In this document: one piece after another, positions 19,301 through 26,322 of the stretch
Layout of the letters: every line of letters starts with the position of its first letter
How positions within the stretch are numbered: the first letter of the stretch is position 1
DNA from: an uncultured Bacteroidales bacterium
GTDB taxonomy: Bacteria; Bacteroidota; Bacteroidia; Bacteroidales; UBA1715
DNA: 64,000 nucleotides
Assembly: GCA_937892155.1 (NCBI GenBank)
Contig: CALAUG010000059.1
Location: 1 to 64,000 of the forward strand
Direction of reading: 5' to 3'
Position numbers and translations under genes: made by a program
The notes under the pieces: generated by a model
Told to the model about the DNA's origin: nothing
Database searches by the model: none
What the model saw: the letters and a program-made list of their open reading frames with translations, nothing else

Positions 19301-20087
19301 GAGCAAGCGTACCAGTTGATAAACTTGGATTATAAATTAAAACAGCATCATCAACCATTAAATAGTCGCCTCCATTACCACTTCCCGGAGTTTCATTTGT
19401 TGTACAATTCATCAAAATATATTGTGGATCTGTTGAAGAACAACCTTCTGTTGAAAATGGGATTGAAAGACGAGTCCATACAAGTGTACCAGAAGATGAA
19501 CTTGTTCTCTTAAACGTTGTTATTGCATTAGCTACTTCTTCAGATTGTTTAACTGTTCCATCACCATAAAAAATATGATTATAATCACCATGGACAGCTG
19601 CTCTAACACATGCACTATGTCCACTACTCTCGGCATAAAAAGCCACCCAAATTGTTACCGAATCAGGAACAGTATTTATTTCGGTATGGAATTCTTCCGT
19701 TGAACGATCGGTATAAACATGATTATCAGCATCTTTCGCCGATACAGCACCAGCATTCATACGTCCGTTTGTCAACGTTCCATTTGCTTTAATTGTTGTT
19801 AAGACAATATTTATCTCTCTACATTTTATTTTCACCGATTGAGAACCTGTAGATCCAGGACGAACATTACTAGATTTTTCTATCTGCGTCTTCATATAGT
19901 TCGCCTTACTTCCATTAGCAGACATTCCCGAATGCCAACCAAAAGGTTCATTTCCACTTTGTTTTGAGCCACTATATGATTTCCAATCTGCTTCGAAATT
20001 AGAATTCGGGATTTGAACGCCATAATCTTGTGCAATAGTCGATAGGCACACAGCCATGACCATTAAGAAAGATAAACATTTTCTCAT
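16308..20087 (-). CDS. Large secreted protein: PCMD-like domain, eleven InlB B-type repeats, T9SS sorting domain
   Basis: 1259 residues from ATG 20087. That start gives a clean signal peptide (MRKCLSFLMVMAVCLSTIAQ), and a -7 box 18 bases upstream rules out the ATG-less longer frame. The first 280 residues resemble the PCMD (putative carbohydrate metabolism) domain (IPNSNFEADWKSY, FGWHSG). I count eleven repeats of about 65-75 residues, each with a GAGxYxEGxxVxVxATP-like strand and a YxFVNWTxN core, the divergent InlB B-repeat pattern. The end (VSIYPNPADNFVTI to GLYILTVQFTDG) is a type A T9SS sorting domain. Such stalks hold an N-terminal binding domain away from the cell. The role in glycan binding is inference. 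Confidence 0.88.
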   Translation of the reverse strand: MRKCLSFLMVMAVCLSTIAQDYGVQIPNSNFEADWKSYSGSKQSGNEPFGWHSGMSANGSKANYMKTQIEKSSNVRPGSTGSQSVKIKCREINIVLTTIKANGTLTNGRMNAGAVSAKDADNHVYTDRSTEEFHTEINTVPDSVTIWVAFYAESSGHSACVRAAVHGDYNHIFYGDGTVKQSEEVANAITTFKRTSSSSGTLVWTRLSIPFSTEGCSSTDPQYILMNCTTNETPGSGNGGDYLMVDDAVLIYNPSLSTGTLAQTYYEGAVEAEIPIEIPFSLTGSMSVSNLNIAANQVIAQLSDANGSFDNPIELGRVTTKESGIVTANIPASVGDGKYKVRVVSTNYPMTAEPSSSEITVKRYYTIAFDEYDNTIAELSGDGKYYVAETENITVSAVAKADDFKFMYWYEDGTAVSLDAEYTFKAEKSRTLQAVFKKQYSVSISATNGGTVSTTGGMYGEGEGVTVTATPDEGYSFVNWTDENNTVVSTNASYTFVVSADKTLKANFAKYVTITATTNIPGAGVITGAGDIVCSGEETEVSLYASSVNTDKYLFVNWTEDDVIVSESATYTFTTSTNRTVVANFVTRYAIDATVEDGGEVSGAGVYTEGNTVQLVAFADENYRFSGWYEADTLVSTNSVFEFVANADRSFEAKFIEQCTVTLQLNIENAGVLTGAGTFDKGTEASVQIALNDGFDFTNWTVADAEVSTDLTYEFIVNESITIVANCSAIPSYTISAVSNPASGGTIAGAGTYLENKSVTLTATANSGYSFVNWTENDEVISTDASLTFSATENRSFVAYFEANFIGHTVSLIAEEGGSVSGAGLFEEGDLVTVVATPDAKYEFVNWTVNDEAVSTDASYSFELMNDIELTAHFSRIYDSFTITVASADETMGTVQGAGTYQEEDTVVVTAVPNAGYRFLQWTENGSPVSSDAEYSFVCSAEKNLVAEFKKIYTVTIDEFEGGTVKGLNTGIFDEGTTVSLAVTVDDNHRFVAWKDADSDEVLSSTVTYSFVANADKHLAVELKEKGQMYTISVSTGGTVAGLNNGQFEAGETVTLVATPAEGYLFKGWVKDGEIISTEPILSFVAEGSINLFAEFVAKPKTVTVEVEVNDETFGTVIGAGSYTEGDEVMLVATPAAGYEFVLWTKNGKPLSNLTTLYFTVVDDCTVEAEFRYIEKDAVEDIAAQVSIYPNPADNFVTIESDTEIANITLSSLQGTIVKQEMIDAFQVRMDVSDLRNGLYILTVQFTDGTAMIQKVIVK

Positions 20088-20104
20088 ATCGTATATTTTT
20101 TTTC

Positions 20105-20112
20105 CAAAAATA
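20105..20112 (-). promoter_or_regulatory. Bacteroidota -7 promoter box that fixes the start of the InlB-repeat protein
   Basis: Minus strand reads TATTTTTG, a full match to TAnnTTTG. It lies inside the open frame upstream of ATG 20087, so a start further up could not be used from this promoter. Confidence 0.65.
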
Positions 20113-20203
20113 CAGCATTTTACCATTTGTATGATATTGATTATATCAATGGTAGTAACAAAAAACAAAAACTTATCAACAAGTGAACAATTATTGAGCG
20201 ATA

Positions 20204-21184
20204 TTAATCGTCACAACAATCTCCAACCTCTTTTCTATTCTTATGGTCGTCCCACTTCACGAACAAATTTGCGAGAATAGTTCCCGAAATTGAGTGCCAA
20301 ACACAAGAAACAGCGGATACAACAGCAGCTTCTGGTAATGTTGCAAAATGTTTGGTTGCCAAATTTGTTGCAAGACCAGCATTTTGCATACCAACTTCAA
20401 TGGCTATGGTTCTATTTTTTGCAGTTCCCATTTTCAAACATTTACCAACAATAAACCCAAACAAATAACCAAGAGCATTGTGGCAAAATATTGCAATGAA
20501 AATAACAACACCCGATTTAAAAAATGCGGAGCCATTACTTGCGATAACTCCACCAACAATACATGCAAGTCCTATAACAGAAACTCCAGGCATAATTTTG
20601 CGTATATCGCCGAACTTTTGATTTGAGCCAAACAAATAATTCAAGAAAAAACCAATAGTAACGGGCATTAATGTTACCAGCAATATAGATTTGAACATAC
20701 CAAAAGCATCAACATCTATCGACTCTCCAGCCAACAAAAGAACCAACATCGGCGTCATTATTGGTGATAGCAGTGTAGTTACCGTTGTCATTCCCACCGA
20801 AAAAGCAACATCGCCACGACAGAGAAACGACATAATATTGGAAGAAACTCCACCTGGACAGCATCCGACCAAAATCAAACCAACACCTATCGCTGGATCA
20901 AGATGAAATATCTTTGTTAAAGAAAAAGCAATTAACGGCATTAATGTGTATTGCGCAACAGCACCTACCAATATATCAACTGGACGGGCAACCAATATTT
21001 TAAAATCATCAACGGTCAACGTCATACCCATTGACAACATAATAATTCCCAAAACCAATGCTTGAATATCACCCTTAACCCACAGAAATATATCGGGAAA
21101 GAAAAATGTAATGACAGCAATACCAATTATAAACAACGAGGTATTATTCGACAAAAAACTGCTTATTTTCTGAAGTATTTTCAT
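20204..21184 (-). CDS. Bile acid:sodium symporter family transporter (BASS)
   Basis: Inner-membrane Na+-dependent transporter of the BASS family, 326 residues with about nine to ten hydrophobic segments. Landmarks include LGIIMLSMGMTLTVDDF, LVGCCPGGVSSNIMSFLCRGD and EVGMQNAGLATNLATKHF, the last being the conserved unwound-helix region. ATG 21184 is chosen over a GTG one codon earlier. Many bacterial members carry organic acids or pantoate rather than bile acids, so the substrate is open. It has its own -7 box at 21204-21211. Confidence 0.9.
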   Translation of the reverse strand: MKILQKISSFLSNNTSLFIIGIAVITFFFPDIFLWVKGDIQALVLGIIMLSMGMTLTVDDFKILVARPVDILVGAVAQYTLMPLIAFSLTKIFHLDPAIGVGLILVGCCPGGVSSNIMSFLCRGDVAFSVGMTTVTTLLSPIMTPMLVLLLAGESIDVDAFGMFKSILLVTLMPVTIGFFLNYLFGSNQKFGDIRKIMPGVSVIGLACIVGGVIASNGSAFFKSGVVIFIAIFCHNALGYLFGFIVGKCLKMGTAKNRTIAIEVGMQNAGLATNLATKHFATLPEAAVVSAVSCVWHSISGTILANLFVKWDDHKNRKEVGDCCDD

Positions 21185-21203
21185 CACCGCTAAATTTTTC
21201 GGG

Positions 21204-21211
21204 CAAAAATA
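21204..21211 (-). promoter_or_regulatory. Bacteroidota -7 promoter box for the BASS transporter
   Basis: Minus strand reads TATTTTTG, a full match to TAnnTTTG, 20 bases upstream of the ATG. Confidence 0.6.
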
Positions 21212-21321
21212 CCAAAGTTATGGCATTCAACAAAAAACAAAGACGTGCTTTTTTGACGAAATTATTCGTCAGTTTTTTGAGTTTTTCACGTATATATTTT
21301 TAATTTGCAAAAAATTTGAGT

Positions 21322-22176
21322 ATGAAACGTATTTACAAACTTGGTATAGCACTGGTACTCCTTGCAGGAGTTGTTGCTTTTGCTATGCCCAATAAGAAAA
21401 AAGATCCTAAAATGGAAAACGCTATTGTAACTTTTGAAACAAATTATGGTGTTATCAAAATTAAACTTTACAACGAGACACCACTTCACAGAGATAATTT
21501 TATAAAGTTGGCTGAGCAGCACTATTACGACAGTCTTTTGTTCCATCGAGTTATTGATAAATTTATGATTCAAACTGGTGATCCAAAATCAAAAGGAGCA
21601 GCAGCCGGAACAATGTTAGGAACGGGCGGGCCTGGCTATACGATTCCTGCAGAATTTAACACTAACTTTATACATAAGAAAGGTGCTGTTGCCGCAGCAC
21701 GTCTTGGCGGACCACAGAATCCGAATAAAGAATCTTCAGGTTCCCAGTTTTACATTGTTGTCGGACAAACCGTACAAGCCGACCAATTGGATGCAATGGC
21801 CACAAACAAAGCAGAGCAGGTAAAGTCGGAAGTAATTCAAAGTTTGCTATACAAGCCAGAGAACAAAGAATATTTGCAGGAACTTATAACACTGCAACAA
21901 ACTGGCGACAGACAAAACTTTATGAAAAAGTGGCAGGCATTCGCAGACATGAACAAAGATACGCTTGCTTCCATCAAAACAATATCGTACACAAACGAAC
22001 AAAAAGAAATTTACAGTACCATCGGTGGCACACCACATTTGGATATGGATTACACCGTATTTGGCGAAGTTGTTGAAGGATTAGACATTGTAGAAAAAAT
22101 ATCAAAAGTTGGGACAGATAAAGCCAATCGTCCTTTAACAGACATCATTATCACTAAAGTTTCTGTAGAAAAATAA
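21322..22176 (+). CDS. Cyclophilin-type peptidyl-prolyl isomerase, exported
   Basis: Prolyl isomerase of 284 residues. ATG 21322 gives a signal or anchor sequence (MKRIYKLGIALVLLAGVVAF); a TTG two codons upstream is the alternative. The cyclophilin core runs from MENAIVTFETNYGVIKIKLY through FHRVIDKFMIQTGDP and SSGSQFYIVVG. An insert of about 75 residues, mostly helical, follows before the last strand (MDYTVFGEVVEGLDIV). This insert is usual in Bacteroidota exported cyclophilins. It precedes pheS by 5 bases, so the two are probably co-transcribed despite unrelated roles. Confidence 0.9.
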   Translation: MKRIYKLGIALVLLAGVVAFAMPNKKKDPKMENAIVTFETNYGVIKIKLYNETPLHRDNFIKLAEQHYYDSLLFHRVIDKFMIQTGDPKSKGAAAGTMLGTGGPGYTIPAEFNTNFIHKKGAVAAARLGGPQNPNKESSGSQFYIVVGQTVQADQLDAMATNKAEQVKSEVIQSLLYKPENKEYLQELITLQQTGDRQNFMKKWQAFADMNKDTLASIKTISYTNEQKEIYSTIGGTPHLDMDYTVFGEVVEGLDIVEKISKVGTDKANRPLTDIIITKVSVEK

Positions 22177-22181
22177 AAACC

Positions 22182-23207
22182 ATGTTACAATTAATCGACC
22201 AACTTCTCTCCGACGTTGAGAAGTTCAAAGCAGAAAACAAAGAACAAGTTGAAGAATTTCGTTTAAAATTCCTTTCTAAAAAAGGGGAATTAAATAAAGT
22301 ATTTGAAGAGTTCAGAAATGTTCCAAACGAGCAAAAAAAGGAAATCGGCCAGAAAATAAATCATCTTAAACAAACAGCGCAGGCAAAATTTGAAGCCCTT
22401 CAACAAAGTGTTTCTTCAAATGAAGACGATTGCTGTGGCAACATTGATTTGACCCTGCCAGGAAATCCTATACAACTAGGAAGCCATCATCCCCTTTCAA
22501 TTGTCCGTAACGAAATCATAGACATATTCTCACGCATTGGTTTTACCGTTGAGGAAGGTCCTGAAATGGAAGACGACTGGCACGTTTTTTCAGCCTTAAA
22601 CTTTCCACCAGAACACCCTGCCCGCGATATGCAGGATACATTTTTCATAGAAAGAGAAAAAGAAGACATTTTACTGCGTACACATACATCTTCGGTGCAA
22701 GTACGCGTGATGGAACATACACAACCGCCTATCCGTTCTATTTTCCCTGGGCGTGTATTCCGTAACGAAGCAATATCGGCACGTGCACACTGTATTTTCC
22801 ACCAAGTAGAAGGTTTGTATGTCGACACAAATGTTTCGTTTGCCGACTTAAAACAAACGTTGTTGTATTTTGCGAAAGAAATGTTTGGCACAAAAACACA
22901 AATACGTCTTCGTCCTTCCTATTTTCCATTCACAGAGCCTTCTGCCGAAATGGATATTTCATGCTCTATTTGTGGAGGTAAAGGCTGTCCTGTATGTAAA
23001 GGAACCGGCTGGTTGGAAATTTTAGGTTGCGGAATGGTTGATCCTAATGTATTGAAGAGTTGTAACATTGACGCAGACAAATACACAGGTTTCGCTTTCG
23101 GAATGGGTGTAGAACGTATTGCAATGCTGAAATATCAAGTGAAAGACATTCGTTTATTCTTTAAAAACGATACTCGATTCATCAAACAATTTGAATCTGC
23201 AAAATAA
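22182..23207 (+). CDS. pheS: Phenylalanyl-tRNA synthetase alpha subunit
   Basis: Catalytic subunit of the class II enzyme that charges tRNA-Phe, 341 residues. An N-terminal coiled coil (1-90) binds tRNA. Motif 2 (FPGRVFRNEAISARAHCIFH) and motif 3 (GFAFGMGVERIAMLKY) are intact, and HPARDMQDTFF and FPFTEPSAEMDI are family signatures. A CxxC-type loop (CSICGGKGCPVCKGTGW) is present. pheT is not adjacent and not in the window, as is common in Bacteroidota. Confidence 0.97.
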   Translation: MLQLIDQLLSDVEKFKAENKEQVEEFRLKFLSKKGELNKVFEEFRNVPNEQKKEIGQKINHLKQTAQAKFEALQQSVSSNEDDCCGNIDLTLPGNPIQLGSHHPLSIVRNEIIDIFSRIGFTVEEGPEMEDDWHVFSALNFPPEHPARDMQDTFFIEREKEDILLRTHTSSVQVRVMEHTQPPIRSIFPGRVFRNEAISARAHCIFHQVEGLYVDTNVSFADLKQTLLYFAKEMFGTKTQIRLRPSYFPFTEPSAEMDISCSICGGKGCPVCKGTGWLEILGCGMVDPNVLKSCNIDADKYTGFAFGMGVERIAMLKYQVKDIRLFFKNDTRFIKQFESAK

Positions 23208-23213
23208 TTCTAT

Positions 23214-24041
23214 ATGAAAAGGAACATTTTTTTCTTTTTTGGTTTTGCGCTATCATTACTCTTAACTGCCAGTGCAGAGCAAAAGAATACAAATCCACAA
23301 GGAATGACTATATCGACAAGAATCACTCCTATCAGTGGTTTTACACGGGAAAAATGTTCAGAATCTTCTTTTGCTCATTATTTACAAAATTTGCCTCTTA
23401 AACAACAAGGCGCAAAAGTTCACCTATTTGACAACAGCGTGAAAAGCAACCAAGATGGCGCATACGCCGTTGTTGATATGGAAATCGGCAACACAGATCT
23501 TCAGCAATGCGCAGATGCAATAATACGACTTCGTGCGGAATGGCTTTGGAAGCAAAAACGATATTCCGACATACATTTCAACTTTACCACAGGGGCACCC
23601 ATTGAGTACGTTAAATGGGCTGAAGGAGAACGATTTAAAGTATTAGGAAGTAAAATAACCTGGGAGAAAAAAGCAAATAAGGACTATTCTTACATAACCT
23701 TCCGTAAATATTTAGATAAAATATTTATGTATGTCGGTACTTCATCGCTCATCAAAGAACTTGTGTCAGTTCCATACGCAAACATTCAACCTGGTGACGT
23801 ATTTATCCACGCAGGAAATCCAGGACACGCAATGATTGTCGTAGATGTTATTGTAAATCAATCGACCAAACAAAAAGCGTTTATTTGTGCACAGAGTTTT
23901 ACCCCTGCACAAGAAATTGAAATTGTGAAAAACAAGAACAACAGCGATAATTCTCCATGGTATATTGTTGATACCAAAGCACAAAAAATCGTTTTTCCCG
24001 AATGGACATTTACCCCATTTGAACTAAAACGATTTAAATAA
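23214..24041 (+). CDS. DUF4846 protein, copy 1
   Basis: Exported protein of 275 residues and unknown function, matching the DUF4846 family of Bacteroidota. A signal peptide ends near residue 21 (LLLTASAEQ). Conserved blocks are FAHYLQNLPLKQQGAKVHLF, ADAIIRLRAEWLW, IHFNFTTG, and PGDVFIHAGNPGHAMIVVDV, where the His and Asp in GHAMIVVD could be catalytic. It follows pheS by 6 bases. A paralogue faces it tail to tail, with 9 bases between the two stop codons. Confidence 0.82.
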   Translation: MKRNIFFFFGFALSLLLTASAEQKNTNPQGMTISTRITPISGFTREKCSESSFAHYLQNLPLKQQGAKVHLFDNSVKSNQDGAYAVVDMEIGNTDLQQCADAIIRLRAEWLWKQKRYSDIHFNFTTGAPIEYVKWAEGERFKVLGSKITWEKKANKDYSYITFRKYLDKIFMYVGTSSLIKELVSVPYANIQPGDVFIHAGNPGHAMIVVDVIVNQSTKQKAFICAQSFTPAQEIEIVKNKNNSDNSPWYIVDTKAQKIVFPEWTFTPFELKRFK

Positions 24042-24050
24042 GTTCGTTTA

Positions 24051-24920
24051 TTAGAAACGTTTTAAATCCTTTATATAAAAAGTCCACTCCGGTGTACGAA
24101 TCATAAAATTTTCATTACAATCCAACGGGATAGTAAACCAAGGACTTTCGTCGTCTTCAAAGTTTTTCAATATCTCTATTTGTTGCGCAGTAGAATAACT
24201 TTGAGCAAGCATTATCTTCACGGTATTATTTACATCATTATGAAGTACATCAAGAATGATAACTGCATGTCCAGGCGCACCACCCTGAATAAAAACATCA
24301 CCAGCCTTAATATCTTGAACAGCAACTTTTTGCAATTCACGTGCTAACGATGATGTTGTCACATTATTGAAAACAAACTCAATATACTTTTTAAACGTTT
24401 TATAGCTAAAATCCTGATTTTCAGACTGTATCCAACCATTATTAGAATCATTTACACGAAAACCAGCAGCCCAACGAGAATAATCGCAACGGAAACCATT
24501 CATAAAATTAAAATGAATACGTCCATATAATTGAGCTTCAAACAAATATTCAGCCCGTAAACGCATAACAGCCTGGGCACTTCGTTGCGAAGACGAATAA
24601 TCATCCATATCTATCACTCCTATCTGCACATCAAACGTTTTTTCTTTCCCATCATAACAATGAGTTTTATAACCGAACGGTTTTAACGGAAGGTTGAGTA
24701 AATAATATTCAAAAGAACTAGCAGTAACCGACTGCCTATAATAGTTCTCTCCAGCCAATTTAATTGGGAAACGCGTGCCGACGGTCATACCCTCATAAGC
24801 AATAAATTTATATTTTTTATCGTCGGAATATTGATTATATGAAGAATCTGTTAGACTATGAGAAAAACAAACTATTTGTTCCAGCACTAACAAAATAACG
24901 AGAAAATACTTTCTATTCAT
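24051..24920 (-). CDS. DUF4846 protein, copy 2 (convergent paralogue)
   Basis: 289-residue paralogue of the preceding gene with the same block order: FEYYLLNLPLKPFGYKTHCY, AQAVMRLRAEYLFEA, IHFNFMNG, AGDVFIQGGAPGHAVIILDV and a C terminus ending in PEWTFYIKDLKRF. A signal peptide ends near FSHS. The shared GHAxIxxD segment supports a conserved active site, but no activity is known to me. The two copies lie tail to tail, so they are transcribed separately. Confidence 0.82.
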   Translation of the reverse strand: MNRKYFLVILLVLEQIVCFSHSLTDSSYNQYSDDKKYKFIAYEGMTVGTRFPIKLAGENYYRQSVTASSFEYYLLNLPLKPFGYKTHCYDGKEKTFDVQIGVIDMDDYSSSQRSAQAVMRLRAEYLFEAQLYGRIHFNFMNGFRCDYSRWAAGFRVNDSNNGWIQSENQDFSYKTFKKYIEFVFNNVTTSSLARELQKVAVQDIKAGDVFIQGGAPGHAVIILDVLHNDVNNTVKIMLAQSYSTAQQIEILKNFEDDESPWFTIPLDCNENFMIRTPEWTFYIKDLKRF

Positions 24921-25030
24921 TGAATGAATCTATTGATTACACAAATAACGTCATTTTTGTTCTAATATGCGCAAAGATTGATTTTTTCCAAAAATTTTTT
25001 TTTAAACAGTTTGTGAGTGAAAAAAAAGAG

Positions 25031-25038
25031 TATATTTG
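25031..25038 (+). promoter_or_regulatory. Promoter of tRNA-Arg
   Basis: TATATTTG matches TAnnTTTG exactly, with a TTTG 17 bases upstream as the -33 element and 15 bases between the box and the tRNA. Confidence 0.7.
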
Positions 25039-25053
25039 CACGTGTTTTCACAA

Positions 25054-25128
25054 GGCTCCGTAGCACAATTGGATTAATGCCCCTGACTACGGATCAGGAG
25101 ATTGGGGGTTCGAACCCCTCCGGAGTCA
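25054..25128 (+). tRNA. tRNA-Arg (anticodon ACG)
   Basis: Seven-pair acceptor stem GGCTCCG/CGGAGTC, anticodon arm CCTGA-CTACGGA-TCAGG with anticodon ACG, and T loop TTCGAAC. Discriminator A; CCA is not encoded. It is a single-gene unit with a promoter and terminator. Confidence 0.96.
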
Positions 25129-25132
25129 CTTT

Positions 25133-25163
25133 AAAGCATCTACCCATATAGATGCTTTTTTTA
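25133..25163 (+). terminator. Terminator of tRNA-Arg
   Basis: Perfect stem AAAGCATCTA/TAGATGCTTT with loop CCCATA, followed by a T run. Confidence 0.9.
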
Positions 25164-25178
25164 TACCCTACTATTAAA

Positions 25179-25208
25179 CAAAAAAAGATGAAGTCAATAC
25201 TTCATCTT
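25179..25208 (-). terminator. Terminator of asnA
   Basis: Minus strand AAGATGAAG/CTTCATCTT stem with a 6-base loop and seven T, 28 bases after the asnA stop codon. Confidence 0.88.
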
Positions 25209-25235
25209 TTCTGTAATCCTTGAATTTACTACCAA

Positions 25236-26249
25236 TTATATCAAGTTAATGTTGTTCTTTTTACACAGTTCAACAACTTCGTCTCCCCACAATGAACTTT
25301 GAACCTCGCCAATATGTGCTTTGCGAAGAAAGAACATACACAAACGGCTTTGACCTATACCACCACCAATAGAAAGTGGCAATTCGCCATTCAACAACTT
25401 TTTATGGAACAATAGATTCTTTCTGTCCTCTGCATTCGCCTTTTTCAACTGATATTCCATTGCATTGGAATCAACACGAATACCCATAGACGAAATTTCA
25501 AAAGAATTTTCCAAAACAGGGTTCCAGAGAAGAATATCCCCATTCAAACTCCAATCATCGTAGTCTGGAGCCCGGCCATCGTGTTTTTCGCCGTTCGATA
25601 ATTCGTCTCCTATGCCCATCAAAAATACAGCACCATATTCTTTAGTAATTTCATACTCACGCTGTTTTGCCGTATAATTTGGATATTTCTGCAATAATTC
25701 CTCACTCGTTACAAACGTTATTTTTTCAGGAAGAATAGGTTTTATTTGTGGATATTCCTCTGACACGACGTATTCTGTATGTTTTAACACGTCATAAATA
25801 CGTTTCACCATCAAACGAAGGAATGATACATTTCTGTCCTCTTGAGAAATCGTGCGTTCCCAATCCCATTGATCAACATACAGAGAATGGATATTATCCA
25901 AATCCTCATCGGGACGGATAGCATTCATATCAGTTAAAATTCCGTAACCCGGTTGCATTTCGTACTTAGCTAAGGCCATACGTTTCCATTTTGCAAGGGA
26001 ATTAACAACCTCGGCATGCTGGTCATTCAAAGACTTCACAGGAAAAGTCACTTTTCGTTCCGTTCCGTTCAAGTCATCATTTATACCCGTTCCTTTAAGC
26101 ACGAACAATGGTGCAGTAACACGGCGCAAACATAATCCAACAGATAGATTATGCTCAAAAGTGTCTTTAATCAATTTTATTGCATGTTCTGTCTGTTGTG
26201 CGTCCAACGGAGACGAGTAATTTTTTGGTATAAAAACGGACGTTGCCAT
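25236..26249 (-). CDS. asnA: Aspartate-ammonia ligase
   Basis: Ammonia-dependent asparagine synthetase A, a class II tRNA-synthetase-like fold, 337 residues. Diagnostic blocks: LRRVTAPLFVLKGTGINDDL, PVKSLNDQHAEVVNSLAKWKR, YVDQWDWER and GGGIGQSRLCMFFL near the end. ATG 26249 (MATSVFIPKNY) is preferred to the one three codons earlier because the -7 box at 26269-26276 would leave almost no leader for the earlier start. Confidence 0.95.
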   Translation of the reverse strand: MATSVFIPKNYSSPLDAQQTEHAIKLIKDTFEHNLSVGLCLRRVTAPLFVLKGTGINDDLNGTERKVTFPVKSLNDQHAEVVNSLAKWKRMALAKYEMQPGYGILTDMNAIRPDEDLDNIHSLYVDQWDWERTISQEDRNVSFLRLMVKRIYDVLKHTEYVVSEEYPQIKPILPEKITFVTSEELLQKYPNYTAKQREYEITKEYGAVFLMGIGDELSNGEKHDGRAPDYDDWSLNGDILLWNPVLENSFEISSMGIRVDSNAMEYQLKKANAEDRKNLLFHKKLLNGELPLSIGGGIGQSRLCMFFLRKAHIGEVQSSLWGDEVVELCKKNNINLI

Positions 26250-26268
26250 ATCTCTCATTTATTTTTCA

Positions 26269-26276
26269 CAAAAATA
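26269..26276 (-). promoter_or_regulatory. Bacteroidota -7 promoter box for asnA
   Basis: Minus strand reads TATTTTTG, a full match to TAnnTTTG, 20 bases from ATG 26249 but only 11 from the next upstream ATG. Confidence 0.6.
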
Positions 26277-26322
26277 GAGAGTTTTGGCAAAAAATGATAT
26301 GCCAATCACACAAAATAGAAGG

